From Cervus elaphus (lineage: Eukaryota > Chordata > Mammalia > Artiodactyla > Cervidae), in the NCBI RefSeq assembly GCF_910594005.1, contig NC_057847.1:52404001-52468000 (forward strand): 64,000 bases of DNA, read 5' to 3'. Positions 12,040-23,763 of this stretch are shown here, piece by piece. Both the position numbers and the translations under genes were made by a program. The notes beneath the pieces are model-generated. The model was not told the DNA's origin. It saw nothing but the letters and a program-made list of their open reading frames with translations, and made no database searches. The stretch's first letter is position 1, and the number at the start of each line of letters is the position of its first letter.

Positions 12040-13148
12040 ACTTGGCAATTTGATCTCTGGTTTCTCTGCCTTTTCTAAATCCAGCTTGAACATCTGGAAT
12101 TTCATGGTTCACTTAATGTTGAAGCCTGGCTTGAAGAATTTTGAGCATTACTTTGCTAATGTGTGAGATGAGTGCAATTGTGCAGTAGTTTGAACATTCT
12201 TTGGCATTGACTTTCTTAGGGATTGGAATGAAAACTGACCTTTTCCAGTCCTGTGGCCACTGCTGAGTTTTCCAAATTTGCTGGCATGTTGAGTTTGCTG
12301 GCACTTTCACAGCATCATCTTTTAGGATTTGAAATAGCTCAACTGGAATTCCATCACCGCTAACTTTGTTTACAGTGATGCTTCCTAAGACCCACTTGAC
12401 TTCTCATTCCAGGATGTCTGGCTCTAGGTGAGTGATCACATTATCGTGGTTATCTGGGTAATGAGGATCTTTTTTGTATATTTCTTCTGTGTATTCTTGC
12501 CATCTCTTTTTAATATCTTCTGCTTCTGTTAGGTCCATACCATTTCTGTACTTTGTTGTGCCCATCTTTGCATGAAATGTTCCCTTGGTATCTCTAATTT
12601 TTTTGAAGAGATCTCTAGTCTTTCCCATTCTATTGTTTTCCTCTATTTCTTTGCATTGATCACTGAGGAAGGTTTTCTTATCTCTCCTTGCTGTTCTTTG
12701 GAACTCTGCATTCAGATGGGTACATCTTTCCTTTACTCCTTAGCCTTTTGCTTCTCTTCTTTTCTCAGCTATTTGTAAGGCTTCCTCAGACAACCATTTT
12801 GCCTTCTTGCATTTCTTTTTCTTGGCGGTGATCTTGATCACTGTCTTGTACAATGTCATGAACCTCCATCCATGATTCTTCAGGCACTCTGTCTTTCAGA
12901 TATAATCCCTTGAATCTATTTGTCACTTCCACTGTATAATCATAAGGGATTTGATTTAGGTCATACCTGAATGGTCTAGTGGTTTTCTCTACTTTCTTCA
13001 ATTTAAGTCTAAATTTTGCAATAAGAAATTCATGATCTGAGCCACAGTCAGCTCCTGGTCCTGTTTTTGCTGACTGTATAGAGCTTCTCCATCTTTGGCT
13101 GCAAAGAATATAATCAGTCTATTTTGGTATTGACCATTTTGGCTATCA
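12040..13148 (-). pseudogene. BovB (RTE LINE) fragment: endonuclease-RT linker to RT fingers
   Basis: This minus-strand BovB piece covers the linker between endonuclease and RT domains and the first part of RT. Pieces in order are TTRPFRYDLNQIPYDYTVEV (12786-13001 frame), MGKTRDLFKKIRDTKGTFHA (12404-12628 frame) and WKRSVFIPIPKK with TIALISHISKVMLKILQARL (12113-12310 frame). Frames are broken between them. The left end stops inside RT at about 12040, so the palm, YADD box and whole 3' end are missing. That is atypical, because LINE insertions normally keep the 3' end. The missing part corresponds closely to what is present at 2947-4019 in the same orientation. Old L1-lineage DNA lies on both sides. 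Confidence 0.92.
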
Positions 13149-13910
13149 CTAAAAGTTATTATGGGTACCGTTTAAATATTTTATTTTACCCGACAAGCAT
13201 ATGTTTACATTTAGCATACTGATCCTATTCTACATTTGTGAACTATGCTTCAAAAGGAAATTTATTTTACAGATTATCTATGGTGATGTTTTGGTTAATC
13301 TAGTTTACCTATTATGATCCCCACTGGTCCCTCCTCATGCAGGGTAAAGGAGTCAAGAAGTTCCCAAGTTTTGGCTGTCATTTATCTCTTGCTGGGGAAA
13401 GTAATTCTATTATCTGAACAGACAAACTTATTTCCCATAGCAAGCCACTTCTTGGGAAGTTACACCTTTCTGGTTCCACCCAGCCACACATTGTCTCTTA
13501 GTGGGGAGGGGGGCTTTCATGTTCAGTGGAGAAGGAGAGCATAGTCACCCAGGTTCCTGATCAATCTATATTGCTTTGCTGCTTGAGTGATACAGTGATT
13601 GATTGAGTGATTCAATCAACTTGTCCTGAAGAAATGAGCCTACCTAGGCCACCTTCTGTGGTTATGTTGGTGGTTTGGAAGTGAGGTGAGATGGTCTTCT
13701 TATTCTTTTGAGTGGTGGTTTATAAGATGCCCTGCCACTTTGTTATTCCTATTATCCTAGAGTTTCTAGTCAGTTTTCTTTCTTTCCACCATTCAGTCCT
13801 CCTTTGGTTGCCTGTTACATTATTTCTAGCATTTATAGCGGTATAAGTGAAGAGGGAGAGGAAAGAAGAGTCTATTTAATCTTGTCTAGATGGGAAGTGC
13901 CACATATAGC
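13149..13910 (-). mobile_element. Probable continuation of antisense L1-lineage element
   Basis: The right end (about 13760-13905) carries words I recognise from reversed old L1/HAL1 elements: 'ccattcagtcctcctttgg', 'gttgcctgttacattatttc' and the following purine-rich 'gaagagggagaggaaag' stretch. The left part (13149-13700) is less certain. If correct, the BovB fragment at 12040-13148 sits inside this element. Confidence 0.45.
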
Positions 13911-14339
13911 ATATTTTAACCTTTAAAAAACTATTTTCCCAAAAAGTTGATAAAAAAACATATTCCAACAGGATATAAGCGAATGGTACAAATAAAAGAA
14001 CACAAGGAATGAGAGGTTGGAGAGATAAGAATAGGTCTGATGCTGAGTATGCAAAACACTAATGAAAACAATATTTTAGTGTCACAAGCAATTTAGTACT
14101 ATAAGTAAAAAACAGCCCACATATTTTATACATAAGGGAAAAAAAAAGAATCAGAAACTGGATATTTTGATGAGTGTCAAGATAACAGTAATGTACTATT
14201 TGTGTGAGTTTTAAATCTTTAAAATTCTCATTAAAGTAAACTAAAAGGAGTTAATGATAGTGCAATAAATATTTATTATATAATTGTTTAAATTATTGCA
14301 CAGTCTCAAAATGATTATTTTAAATGGATGCAAAAATGC
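13911..14339. other. Unassigned A-rich sequence
   Basis: A-rich DNA that may be diverged upstream L1 sequence. I see no gene. Confidence 0.4.
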
Positions 14340-15336
14340 AATAGATCAAGAATAGAATAGACAACACTGAAGAAGATAAAATCAGAGAATATATATGAAG
14401 CATGTTTGAAGTTATAATAAATCTAGAGAGACTGAAACAAATAGGTCAATAGCATATACAAATAGAACAAAATAGAGGGGTCACATACATACAGTCAATT
14501 GTTATATGATGAAGGTAGTCTTGCAATCTAGGGAAAAAAGAAATCTTCAGTAAGTAGCATTGGGTCAACTGTATATTCAAATAGAAAAAAAGAAATTTGA
14601 CCTATACCTCACTGTATATTCAAAGACTAATTCCAAGTGGATCATAATCTAAAATTGAAAGGTAATTCACTAAAGATAATACAGGCGAAGGCCTTCATGA
14701 ACTTGAGACAGGAAAAGATATGTTAAACAGAACAAAAAGCACTAACCATACGGAAAAAGATTTGTAATATGGATCATTAAAATTTAAAACTTCTGTTCAT
14801 TTTAAGACAATATTAAGAAAGTGAAAGACAAGTCATACAGTGAGAGAGGAACTTTGCAATGCGTGTATACAAGAGTGGACTCTTATTAAGAGTACATAAA
14901 GAACTCTTAGAAATTAAGGTTAAAAAGACAGACAGCTTAATTCAAAAATTGTCAAAAGACCTGAATATTACTTTACTAAACTAAAAACTATAACTACAAA
15001 TTAATTTTCTCACTTTGTGAGAATATTTGAGAGTATCTATTAAAATGAGCATACATATAATCCTGTAACCCAATAATGTGCACATACTTGTGCCAAAATA
15101 TACACAGAAGAACATTCATCACAGCTTTATCCATTACACATAAAACAGGAAATAATCCAAATGCCCATCAACCTGCAAATATTCAAGTAACCTACAGTGT
15201 ATTTATATACTAAAATATCAAAGAGTCAAAAAAGTTTTTTTTAAATTACTGTCACAACAACACACAAACATAATATCAAGCCAAAGAAGGCAGACACTAA
15301 AAATTACACACCCTATGATTACAGTTGTTTGCAGTT
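14340..15336 (+). mobile_element. Old sense L1 fragment (ORF2 end and 3' region)
   Basis: The plus strand follows the order of the end of L1 ORF2: 'tatgatgaaggtagtcttgc' near 14506, 'tgacctatacctcactgtat' near 14599, 'caagtggatcataatctaaa' near 14635, 'aaaagcactaaccatacgg' near 14735, 'aagaactcttagaaatt' near 14899 and 'ccaaatgcccatcaacctgc' near 15157. Stops and indels leave no frame. It ends at the TA repeat. Confidence 0.7.
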
Positions 15337-15381
15337 AAAATATATATATATATATATATTTACATATATATAATATATGTA
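15337..15381. repeat. (TA)n-rich simple repeat
   Basis: Alternating TA runs, interrupted by 'tttaca', lie between the end of the L1 and the start of the Tigger-like element. It may derive from the L1 tail. Confidence 0.9.
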
Positions 15382-15388
15382 AAAAGAA

Positions 15389-15645
15389 CAGGCATATTTT
15401 ACAAACTGAAAGTTTGTGGCAACTTACTGTCAAGCAACTATATTGGCATCAGTTTTTCCTACAGTGTTAGTTTATAATAGGTATGCACATTGTTTTTCTA
15501 GACAGTGCTTTTGCATACTTAATAGACTATAATATATTATAAACATAACTTTTATAAGCACAAGGAAGTCAAAAATTCATGTGGTTCACTTTATAGTGAT
15601 ACTCCCTTTAATGTGGTGGTCTGGAACCTGCAATAACTCTGTGTA
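15389..15645 (+). mobile_element. Tigger1-like DNA transposon, internally deleted
   Basis: The left end has 'caggcata' (15389-15396) and 'gaaagtttgtggcaac', typical of the 5' side of Tigger1. The right end has 'acttaatagactataata', 'aacataacttttataagcac' and 'ggtggtctggaacctgcaat'. The transposase gene that separates these ends in full-length Tigger1 is absent: the two ends join near 15455-15480. It is a non-autonomous relic of the pogo/TcMar-Tigger group. Confidence 0.8.
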
Positions 15646-15806
15646 AGTGATTAAGAACTGGAGAATGTGGATTTGGGTCAGAACTCCTCTGCTTAGTCAT
15701 GATAAAATATAGCAGGTCACCTAACAATTCAGCATCAGTTTTCTCATCTGTAAGATGTAAATTAAAACACCTGCCTTAATCAAAATGATGTGGATTGTTG
15801 TAAAGT
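15646..15806 (+). mobile_element. MIR SINE
   Basis: It matches the sense MIR core and tail: 'cagcatcagttttctcatct' then 'gtaagatg...aaacacctgcctt' and 'ggattgttgtaaag', which parallels the MIR text 'tcagtttcctcatctgtaaa' and 'gggttgttgtgagg'. It is old and diverged. Confidence 0.75.
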
Positions 15807-15903
15807 CTTTCCTTGTTATCTGCGGAAGGAAGATTGTTTCCAGGACCTCCTTGTATACCAAAATCTGAGGAAGCTCAAGTCTTTGATATAAAGTGGTATT
15901 GTA
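15807..15903 (+). mobile_element. MER2/Tigger-like end fragment
   Basis: 'ccttgttatctgcgg', 'gtttccaggacctccttgta', 'taccaaaatctgagga' and 'gctcaagtctttgatataaa' follow the order of the MER2 group (TcMar-Tigger) terminal region. The fragment is cut off by the SINE that begins at about 15904. Confidence 0.65.
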
Positions 15904-15998
15904 CTCTTCCTCCAAGAGATCTCCCAGACCCAGGGATCGAATCCACGTCTCCTACATTGCAGGCAGATTCTTTACCACTGAGCCACCTAGGAAGCCCC
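15904..15998 (-). mobile_element. Bov-tA SINE, truncated
   Basis: It contains the minus-strand tRNA-derived head with the complement of the B-box ('cccagggatcgaatcc') and ends in 'cacctaggaagccc'. Only the first few bases of the Bov-A body remain, on the left. Confidence 0.85.
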
Positions 15999-16612
15999 TT
16001 TCTCCATCTTATCACTACCTAATTCAGACTGCCATCATCTGTCTTTTATTTTTATATAATAAACTCTTGACTGATATTTCAGCATCTAGGAAAATCTCCA
16101 TACTGTCGCCAAAGTCAACTGGCAAAAACACAGACCTGATCCCTGCCATATAAAAATTCTTCCATTGGCTGGGAAATGCCCTAAGGGGAAAGACACATTC
16201 TTAAACATAACATAATTATTTTTTATTATTAGACTAGTGGTGTCTACTTTTAAATCTAATTCTCACAATCCAGCTAGTCCATTATTTGCCCTTTAACAAG
16301 AATTTTTCCTCAGGCCCACTATGTCACTTATATTCTTGGAAAAACCAATGATATTTTAACTAGGAGCTTTGTTATATATATTCCCTCTGTCCAGACCCTG
16401 TCCTCTGTTCTCCATTCTCTCCTGAATCCCTTCAAAAACTCTGATGCATTCACAGATTAGACCTCACAGCCTGGAAGCCTCCAGGCAAAGCCAAGTGTAA
16501 AGACTCTCTTATGTACTCCTATAGCATCTAAACCTCTCATCAAAGTGTTGAGATTGAGATTTAAGGACCAGGATCACATCCTGCTCTCTATTTACAGTAT
16601 CTGTGAGAACAC
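15999..16612. other. Unassigned sequence
   Basis: Pyrimidine-rich in parts (16380-16450). It may contain a much diverged L2 piece, but I cannot support a call. Confidence 0.4.
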
Positions 16613-16798
16613 GGGCTTCCCTGGTAGCTAAGCTGGTAAAGAATCTGCCCGCAATGCGGGAGACCTGGGTTCAATCCCTGGGGTGGGAAGATCCCCTGGG
16701 GAAGGGAAAGGCTACCCACTCCAGTGTTCTGGCCTGGAGAATTCCATGGACTGTGTGGGGTCCAAAAGAGCCGAACATGACTGAACTTTCACTTTCAC
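16613..16798 (+). mobile_element. Bov-tA SINE
   Basis: This is a full-length sense Bov-tA. The tRNA-like head starts 'gggcttccctggtagctaag', the B-box-like segment is 'gggttcaatccctgg', and the Bov-A body ends in 'gaactttcactttcac'. The 70-codon open frame through it is a property of the SINE, not a gene. Confidence 0.95.
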
Positions 16799-18145
16799 CA
16801 AGTATTCAGTAGGCATTTGGTGGCAATGTCTTGAATAAATAAATGAGAAATAGGTATCAAATTTGCTATGCAGAGAATTTGAAATTCTGCCATTCTTTCC
16901 TCCACAGATAGGGATAGTGGGGTTTCAGCAAGATGGAGATGTAGTAGGAAGGAGATCACCAGAGAGGAACAGTAGCTTGGGAGAAATAATAGTGGGAAAG
17001 GGGATGTCTGTGAATGGTTGGATGAGAAATCTAACTTTCTCAGGCACTTCAAGTAAAACAAAGTTATATGCCCTTACTAAGCCACATAGACTTGTTGTGA
17101 ATGTTTTTGAAAATAAGTTGAGTAGAATTTTAGAAAGAAGACATTAATATAAGGCTTCCAAGAATAAGGAGTGGCCTGTGAAAGCTATAAATTTTAGAGA
17201 TTATTGCTTAACTATCAGGATGGTGAATTACAATCACATTGAAACCTAAGTAAAAAGATTTGACACAACTGTAATCACCACAAAGGACATAAAAGACACA
17301 AAAATCCTCTTAGCTAGTTTATTGTATCAAGGTTGAATACTGATTTTTATTAATAATTTTAATTAAAAGTATATTTTAAAATATTTTAAAAGTTTTTATG
17401 CTGTAAAATAAACTAAATGCATGGGTATATTATTTCATGTAAGAAATTATTTGGGTAAGAAAGATGTTGTACCAATCAGGACAAATATAATATGTTGCAG
17501 TTATAATTTATCCTAACTTTGCAGTGGTTTCTATTAATATATTGAATGTTGATTTACCATTTTATGCAGAATATCCATTGTGGATCAGCAGTGAGTTTAG
17601 AACATTACTATTTACACAGGTACTCAGACTACAAATGCTCTCTCTTGACATGACTTTCCATGGTTATCATGTCAGGGACAAATCACATATTGGTTCATGA
17701 TTTTCCCTAGAAATGATCGATGTCACTGCCACTCATATTTCACAGGGGCTAGAGCCAATCATGGGGTCACATCCAATTTCAAAAGTCAGATCTTACCAAA
17801 TGCCTTCATAGAGAAGCAACTATTATTTACCATCCTACTAATAGCTTTGAATGGGTCACAGTAAATAGGATACTGAAAAATCTCATTCTGGGTCCTCTAT
17901 TCAAATCCAGGAAGGTAGCACAAAGCAGCAAATTCAGTTTCTGAGAAGTGGAATGAAAGATTCATGTGAAATAGCCAGCAATCAGCAGAACTACAGCTGG
18001 ACTCCAGTTTCTTAATCTTCCTTCCATATTGTTTAAATGTGCAACCTACTGCTTCCACTTTCACATATTTAAAAAGTGATCTGTGAATTCCATATTCTTG
18101 TGGCAGTCTGTAACACAACGTCCTTTATTTTGTTTCCCTTAATAG
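16799..18145. other. Unassigned sequence
   Basis: 1.35 kb. Segment 17720-17850 ('ggggctagagccaatcatgg', 'tcagatcttaccaaatgcc') faintly resembles an old LTR but is too diverged to call. 17340-17420 is very AT-rich. Overlapping 88- and 94-codon frames on opposite strands (16795-17147) have no recognisable domain. Confidence 0.4.
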
Positions 18146-18282
18146 TTCTACCAAGTCGATGCACATCAGTTTGAGTAAGCCCTGGGAGTTGGTGACGGAC
18201 AGGGAAGCCTGGTGTGCTGCAGGCCATGGGGTTGCAAAGAGTCGAACATGACTGAGTGAGTGAACTGAACTGACTCAATACT
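18146..18282 (+). mobile_element. BovB 3'-end fragment
   Basis: The sense BovB 3' terminus includes 'ccctgggagttggtgacgg', 'gaagcctggtgtgctgcagg' and the tail 'gagtgaactgaactgac'. It is 5'-truncated. A Bov-tA follows within a few bases in the same orientation. Confidence 0.93.
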
Positions 18283-18287
18283 TCCTT

Positions 18288-18490
18288 TGGGCTTTCTTGG
18301 TGGCTCAGTGGTAAAGAATCTGCCTACCAATGAAGGAGATGTGGGTTGGATCCCTGGGTCAGAAAGATTCCCCTGGAGAAGGAAATGGCAACCCACTCCA
18401 GTATTCTTGCCTGGATAATCCCACGGACAGAGAAGCCTGGAGGGTTAGAGTCCATGGAGTGACTAAAGAGTCAGATAGAACTTAGTAAGT
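18288..18490 (+). mobile_element. Bov-tA SINE
   Basis: A sense Bov-tA with head 'gggctttcttggtggctcag' and a complete Bov-A body ('acccactccagtattcttgc'), ending near 'agatagaacttagtaag'. It is moderately diverged. Confidence 0.93.
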
Positions 18491-19742
18491 AAAACAACAA
18501 AATACTCTCTCACCCCCAAAACCATCAGAAAAAAGATGTGGATTAAAGACTACCTTGTATATCAAGCCACCTTGATTTCACAGGTATATAATTATATTTA
18601 AGAGAATTTTGGTGATTTAGTGAATTTTCTGTTTTTTGTTTAAACCAACATTAAAGCAAACAGCATCTTCTTGCCCTGGAAACAAGTTTCCTCAAACTGT
18701 TTAGTTGACATGGACTAAACTTATGATAGGTAAACACTTATAACTAAAAAAGTGACTATAAGAACAATCAAATAAATTATATTTGGCTCAGATTTTGTTT
18801 TATCAAGGAAGTGGAACTTTAGCACTAACCCAAGGCTGTTAAGAATCCCGAGTTTGAAATAGCAAGACAGTCATCTGCTTGAACGCTGATTCAGGAACAA
18901 ATACCCTCAGGATTCTAACTTTATAATTTCAGGAGTAAAAGATAGGATTATGCAACCTGAAAAAAATGTCACTCTACATTTAGAAAATAATGCCACATAC
19001 TGGGAATATCCACACTTGCTATACCCCCTTTTATTCCAAAAGGCTTGTAAGAGATTTAACTGTGATACTTAATCAATCACAATTTGCTAATGATATCAAA
19101 GTGGCAGATTCAAGTGCACTTTAGATCATTTGAAAAGCCTTTTATTTTTCATGTACTCCTTTTGTCTGGTGTAGAATAACCTTTAAAACTCTGTCTCAAC
19201 CCTCTCTTCAGTGAAAAGACAGAGACTAATCACAAATGGGAACTGATTGCTGTTCACCAAACTTGAAATAAAATGCAGGTCTAAAGCTTCATATGCAGAA
19301 ATGATGGAGTCCTCTTATCTCATATTGAATGTGATTGCTCCTCTCTCCCCACCCTTTGACATCCATTACCATATTAAAGACATCTTTACACAGAGGGGAG
19401 GGAACTGTAGATTTAAATTTGATACTCATTAGTTCTACTAAGTATTTCTTTAATATTTGTTTGTTTTATCTGATTAAGCAGGTCTCCAGCATCTCTTCTT
19501 TCTTCCAGCTCACCTTCTCTAAATTTTCTTTGAAATTCTTGGCTCGGTATGACTGCTACCTGAAAATAATTTAAATTCTGAAGCTGTTTATGGAAAGAAA
19601 ATCTTGTTTAATTGCTAATTGCTGAATTTCTTGCCACTTTTCAAAAACATGTTTTCCCAGACCTTTCTCTCTACTGACTCCCCATATCAGAGCTTGCATA
19701 TAGGTTTCTTCTGGATTATTTCATGCTTATCGTAGAAAAGAG

Positions 19743-19745
<3 letters not shown>
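18491..19745. other. Unassigned sequence
   Basis: 1.25 kb with no recognisable gene or repeat. Short open frames (61-79 codons at 19247-19574) overlap each other and have no recognisable domain. Confidence 0.45.
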
Positions 19746-19797
<52 letters not shown>

Positions 19798-19798
19798 T
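19746..19798. repeat. (TG)n microsatellite
   Basis: About 22 consecutive TG units (19746-19789), then 'tatgtgtg'. It produces low-complexity Cys-Val and Thr-His frames on the two strands, which are artefacts. Pure runs of this length are usually length-polymorphic. Confidence 0.97.
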
Positions 19799-21919
19799 TC
19801 CAAACAAAAGATCTTGTTTTTTTTTTTTTTTAATCCCTTTGAAATGTTTTATTTTAAAATTTAGAATAGAATGTGCTTGTAAACATTCTAACAGGACCCT
19901 TGGAGACACAATTATAGCATGGACCATCAGCCTTTCAGACACTTGGCTGTGTGAGGCAAGGGCAGACGTGCTGTATTTAATAGCAAACCAAGAACAGAGA
20001 ATTTAAAGATTGGTTTCAAATATTTGAGCAAGCCCTAAAGCAATGGTCACAAGGAATGAAGGCACAAGATGCCTGTCATATGGGCAACTCAATGTTAATA
20101 CTGCAGAAGGAGTAAATTCTTATTAATGTATCCGAATGAAGTCAACGATTCCCGAGGAACTGGGGCTGGCAGCTAGCTGAGAAATAGCGTAAAGTCAGGT
20201 TGAAACTGACCAGCATATACCTAACACAAAAGAGGCAGAGGTGACTCACCACTTCTGTCATCGAGGGATTTGCAGGGTCTACTCAGGCTGACACCTTTTC
20301 ACTGGTCCAATTGATTGATCTTAAGTACAATTCTCAGTGTCTCTGGGCACTGCCTGATGTGAGGAGTCTCCATACTTCAGCTACCCTTTTCCTTACACTT
20401 ATTCCCGAACCTCTCTGTACTCTTTCTACCTTGACTATTTTTTCCTTTTTTTTTTTATCATAAACTTTCTATTCTCTAAAATAGTGCATCATAGCAAATC
20501 AACTTAACAGAGCTGGCTATCTAGTTTGTGAGGTCCTATGTCAAGCAACAATGTGGTCACTGCCTTAAGATGTGGGGAAAAAAGTAGTTAGAGGTACTAA
20601 AGCAAATATTTTCCTTCTAAAATATTTTAGTACTTATACAACATAATAACAACAGTATGTAATACATGAATAATGACAAACATAAAAATTGCAAAAGAAA
20701 ATATTTTGGTATAATTATTTGTAATTATGTATAACATAATATAATAATAATGCTTAATTAAGTGATATCTTGATTGATACAATTTTATGGCTCACTTTTC
20801 TGAATATTCATAATTTGGCCATCAGAATTTAGACATTAACAACTCATTTTCAGCAACATAATTTAAGGTGATATTAGTCATTCTTGGCAAAGTAAGAGTG
20901 CAAGTAATTTTTGATTAAAAGGATCTTTTTGCTGATGCAGTTGTTACTAGAACTTTTCAGAGTATTTTATAGACTGTGAAAATACTGTAATACATTTCTG
21001 ATAAATTATTTTGAAATAAAATTTTTAGTATTATCTTGAGCTGATAATTCTTGAGGAACAATTTTTCTAGAGATGTTTAACTCTTCATGTAAATCAGTTT
21101 TGTATGTTGTTATAATTTTAATATATAAATATAGTGTAATTAATATATACATGTAACTATAAATTTACAAAGAGCATTTTAAGGCTTCTACTGACATTTC
21201 CTGTAACTATTGGTGATTGTACAAGACACAAAAGTGACTTCATGATTTGTTTCTATATGGTATAGCTATACCTTCGATTGCAAGGAAACAAGTAATTTCA
21301 AAATTGCCTTTTTTATTTATAACTGATCGACCTAAAATTTCATATGAAAATGGTGTTTTTTTCTGTACATGCAGCTGTTTTAAATTTAATTTCTATGCTC
21401 TATGCATATGTGCTTTGAAATGTTGCAGTAGGTTTTAAAGCCAGGGATTTTCAAACTCTGAAAAGTTCTAATATCCCTCTGATATTTTCAATTGCAATGT
21501 CCAAGTGTACACTTTTATTTTCCAGTAATGCATGGACAATGTTTAGTGCCTTGGTACTGAGTCTGCTAGCACTTGTGTGTGCTCAGGCCAGATCTCTGAT
21601 ATCTGTGAGGTGTTACAGGCATAGGCTCCCAGTCTTGATGCTGCCCCATTGGAAGTTTTCCTTGATCAAGGAACCAAGGCACCTACTACCACTTCTGCTG
21701 TTATTGCTATTCTTCTCACCCTTTTCTCCACCTGTCCCAACATGGGTCCCCACTGGACACCCCTTTGGGGCACCATAGAGCCTGAATAACATGGGGATTC
21801 AAGTTTTAACTCATCGAATTGAAACACTAGACATTCAGTTGCCTAAGTGTGCAGTTCAAACATTCCTTTTGACTCTCTACTTATGTTCTCTACTAATATC
21901 CAAGCTTTCTTATTCCCCA
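19799..21919. other. Unassigned AT-rich sequence
   Basis: 2.1 kb. There is a T-run at 19818-19831 and strongly AT-rich DNA at 20620-21170. The stretch 21580-21780 is GC-richer and supports a 93-codon frame (21497-21778) with a hydrophobic Leu-rich segment, but with no family resemblance and no gene context. Confidence 0.45.
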
Positions 21920-22960
21920 TCTTACTCCAAGTGTCGTCAGCATTTGACACAATTGAGCACACATGTTTTATCAATACCCTCCCTCACTTGTGTTTAGAAT
22001 ACTCCACTTCTATTTCCTCTCATTTACTGGTCACTCCTTAGTCTCCTTTGTCATTCTCTCTTCTAATCTTTAATGTCGGAGTTCCCCACAACTCAGTCTT
22101 CATCCCACTTCACTTTGCTTCTCTGTCTGTACCCACTTCGGTTACCTCATCCAGTCTCATGGCTTTTCATGTTATCTTTATGCTGATGACCATCACATTA
22201 CCCCTCTCATCCAGGTATCTTTTCAAAGTCCAGATGCATATTTCCATCTCTGCTTGGATGCTCAGTAGACATCCCCAAATTTACATGTCTGAAGCTACAG
22301 TCCTGATCTTCCCAATGCCTACTCCATCCTCACTTTTCCTATTTCAGTTATTTGCAACTCCATTTACACTGCTGCCAGGTCAAAGGAAGTATCTTCCTCA
22401 CACTTAATATCTAATTCCTCAGGAAATTCTATTAGCTCAAAATTAAAATAAATCCAGTTTCTGACCTCTTCTCATTTCTACAACCCCAGACAAAGTCACA
22501 ACATCTTGCCAAAATTCCTGCTACAACTTCTTAATAAAATCTCTCAGTTAACTCTGGTCCCACTACAGTCTAGCCTCCATGAGCTATTCAGTACGAACTA
22601 TGTAAACATGGAGGTCTAATCATAACATCCCCTGCTCAAAGCCCTTAAATTTCTGTCCTGCTTACTCAGAGCAAAGCTGTGGTACTTACGATGGTCTCCC
22701 CAGCTTGAAATGATCTGTGTTGTATTACCACTCAACATCTGTGTTGCTCATGTCTCTAACTTGTCACATGTGAATCTCCTGCCTTAGCGCCCTATTCTAC
22801 CCCTATGTTGTTCCACTAGTTCTCACAAGGTTCACACTTTTACCTTCTTTAAGTCTTTCTCAAGCCACCTGTCCTTCTGGGTGTCAGACTTTCATTTATC
22901 CTAATCTTCCATATGGGTACCAAAGGCTCTCTTTCTGTATTGCCAGTATCTGCAACAATT
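21920..22960 (+). pseudogene. L2 (LINE2) relic with RT C-terminal part
   Basis: The sense strand follows the L2 reverse-transcriptase and 3' region: 'gcatttgacacaattgagca' near 21941 (RT segment before the palm), 'gtcggagttccccacaactc' near 22075, 'catgttatctttatgctgat' near 22167 (a degenerate Y-A-D-D box in one frame), 'cttggatgctcagtagacat' near 22253, then the pyrimidine-rich region with 'cctgctcaaagcccttaaat'. The open frame at 22048-22407 (119 codons) crosses L2 sequence in mixed frames and is not a gene. It is an old, inactive mammalian LINE. Confidence 0.75.
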
Positions 22961-23750
22961 GTAAGTGTGAAATGACAATTATAATTCTCCTTTAATGACT
23001 TTGGAAATACAGAGGTAGCATCTTTTGGAAAGTAACTTCTTCAAGCTCAGAAACAGTGAGCCTCTACCAATTTGCTTTTAAGTAAAGTGCTATGTGTGTT
23101 GCATCTTCTATAGAATAACCTCATTTTGCAGAACTGATGATACAGGACCCAACAGGAGATGTTGACTGCTCTTTTGCCAGCTGGTGTATGTTTCTGGAGC
23201 AACTGTACAGGTAACTCTCAGCTGCTGAGATAGAAGCCCCTGTATTTAGTTTCCACTGTGTGAATGATGAATGGGCCAGCTAGATCAAATCCTTTTGTCA
23301 ATTTTACTTCACCTGCCCAGCAACCTTTAAGTTCCCCTTAAATATAGGAGGTCCCCTATAAATATGAAGATACTGTCTGACACAATATTCTCTGTGAGAT
23401 GTTCATTTGCTGGTATTCACAATGACTGTAACACATACCCTTTTCAAAAAATTACTTTCCATTGACATCCTTATTATAAAGTATCTGCCTGACACATTTC
23501 AGCTGCAGTGTTAGAAGGATTTAATTCATCATCACACAAGTTGCCCTAGCTTGTTAGTGCATTTACCTCCGCAAACTGGGAAGGTTCACCCAAGGGATCC
23601 ATGGAATGAGATATTTAGCTTGTCTTTTCTTAAACTTCTCAGCAATTCAATATTCACTGGGGAATTTAGACCACTCAGACTAGTCTCATTTAGGTGGCAG
23701 TGAAAATGGGTTAAACTCCTTATGGAAAGTGCCCCAGTGTGTCAAAGCCC
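22961..23750. other. Unassigned sequence
   Basis: No recognisable feature in about 790 bp. It may include L2 3'-untranslated remnants at its left edge. Confidence 0.4.
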
Positions 23751-23763
23751 CAATTACATAATA

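Noticed and set aside
16613..16690. Possible tRNA gene (A- and B-box-like segments)
   Set aside because: It is the tRNA-Glu-derived head of a Bov-tA SINE followed by the Bov-A body; similar heads recur through the window and none folds as a complete tRNA.
19727..20006. Cys-Val and Thr-His repeat proteins on opposite strands
   Set aside because: They are direct translations of the (TG)n microsatellite.
22048..22407. 119-codon frame that might be a small secreted or membrane protein
   Set aside because: The underlying DNA aligns by eye with the L2 reverse-transcriptase and 3' region; the frame crosses shifted L2 frames.
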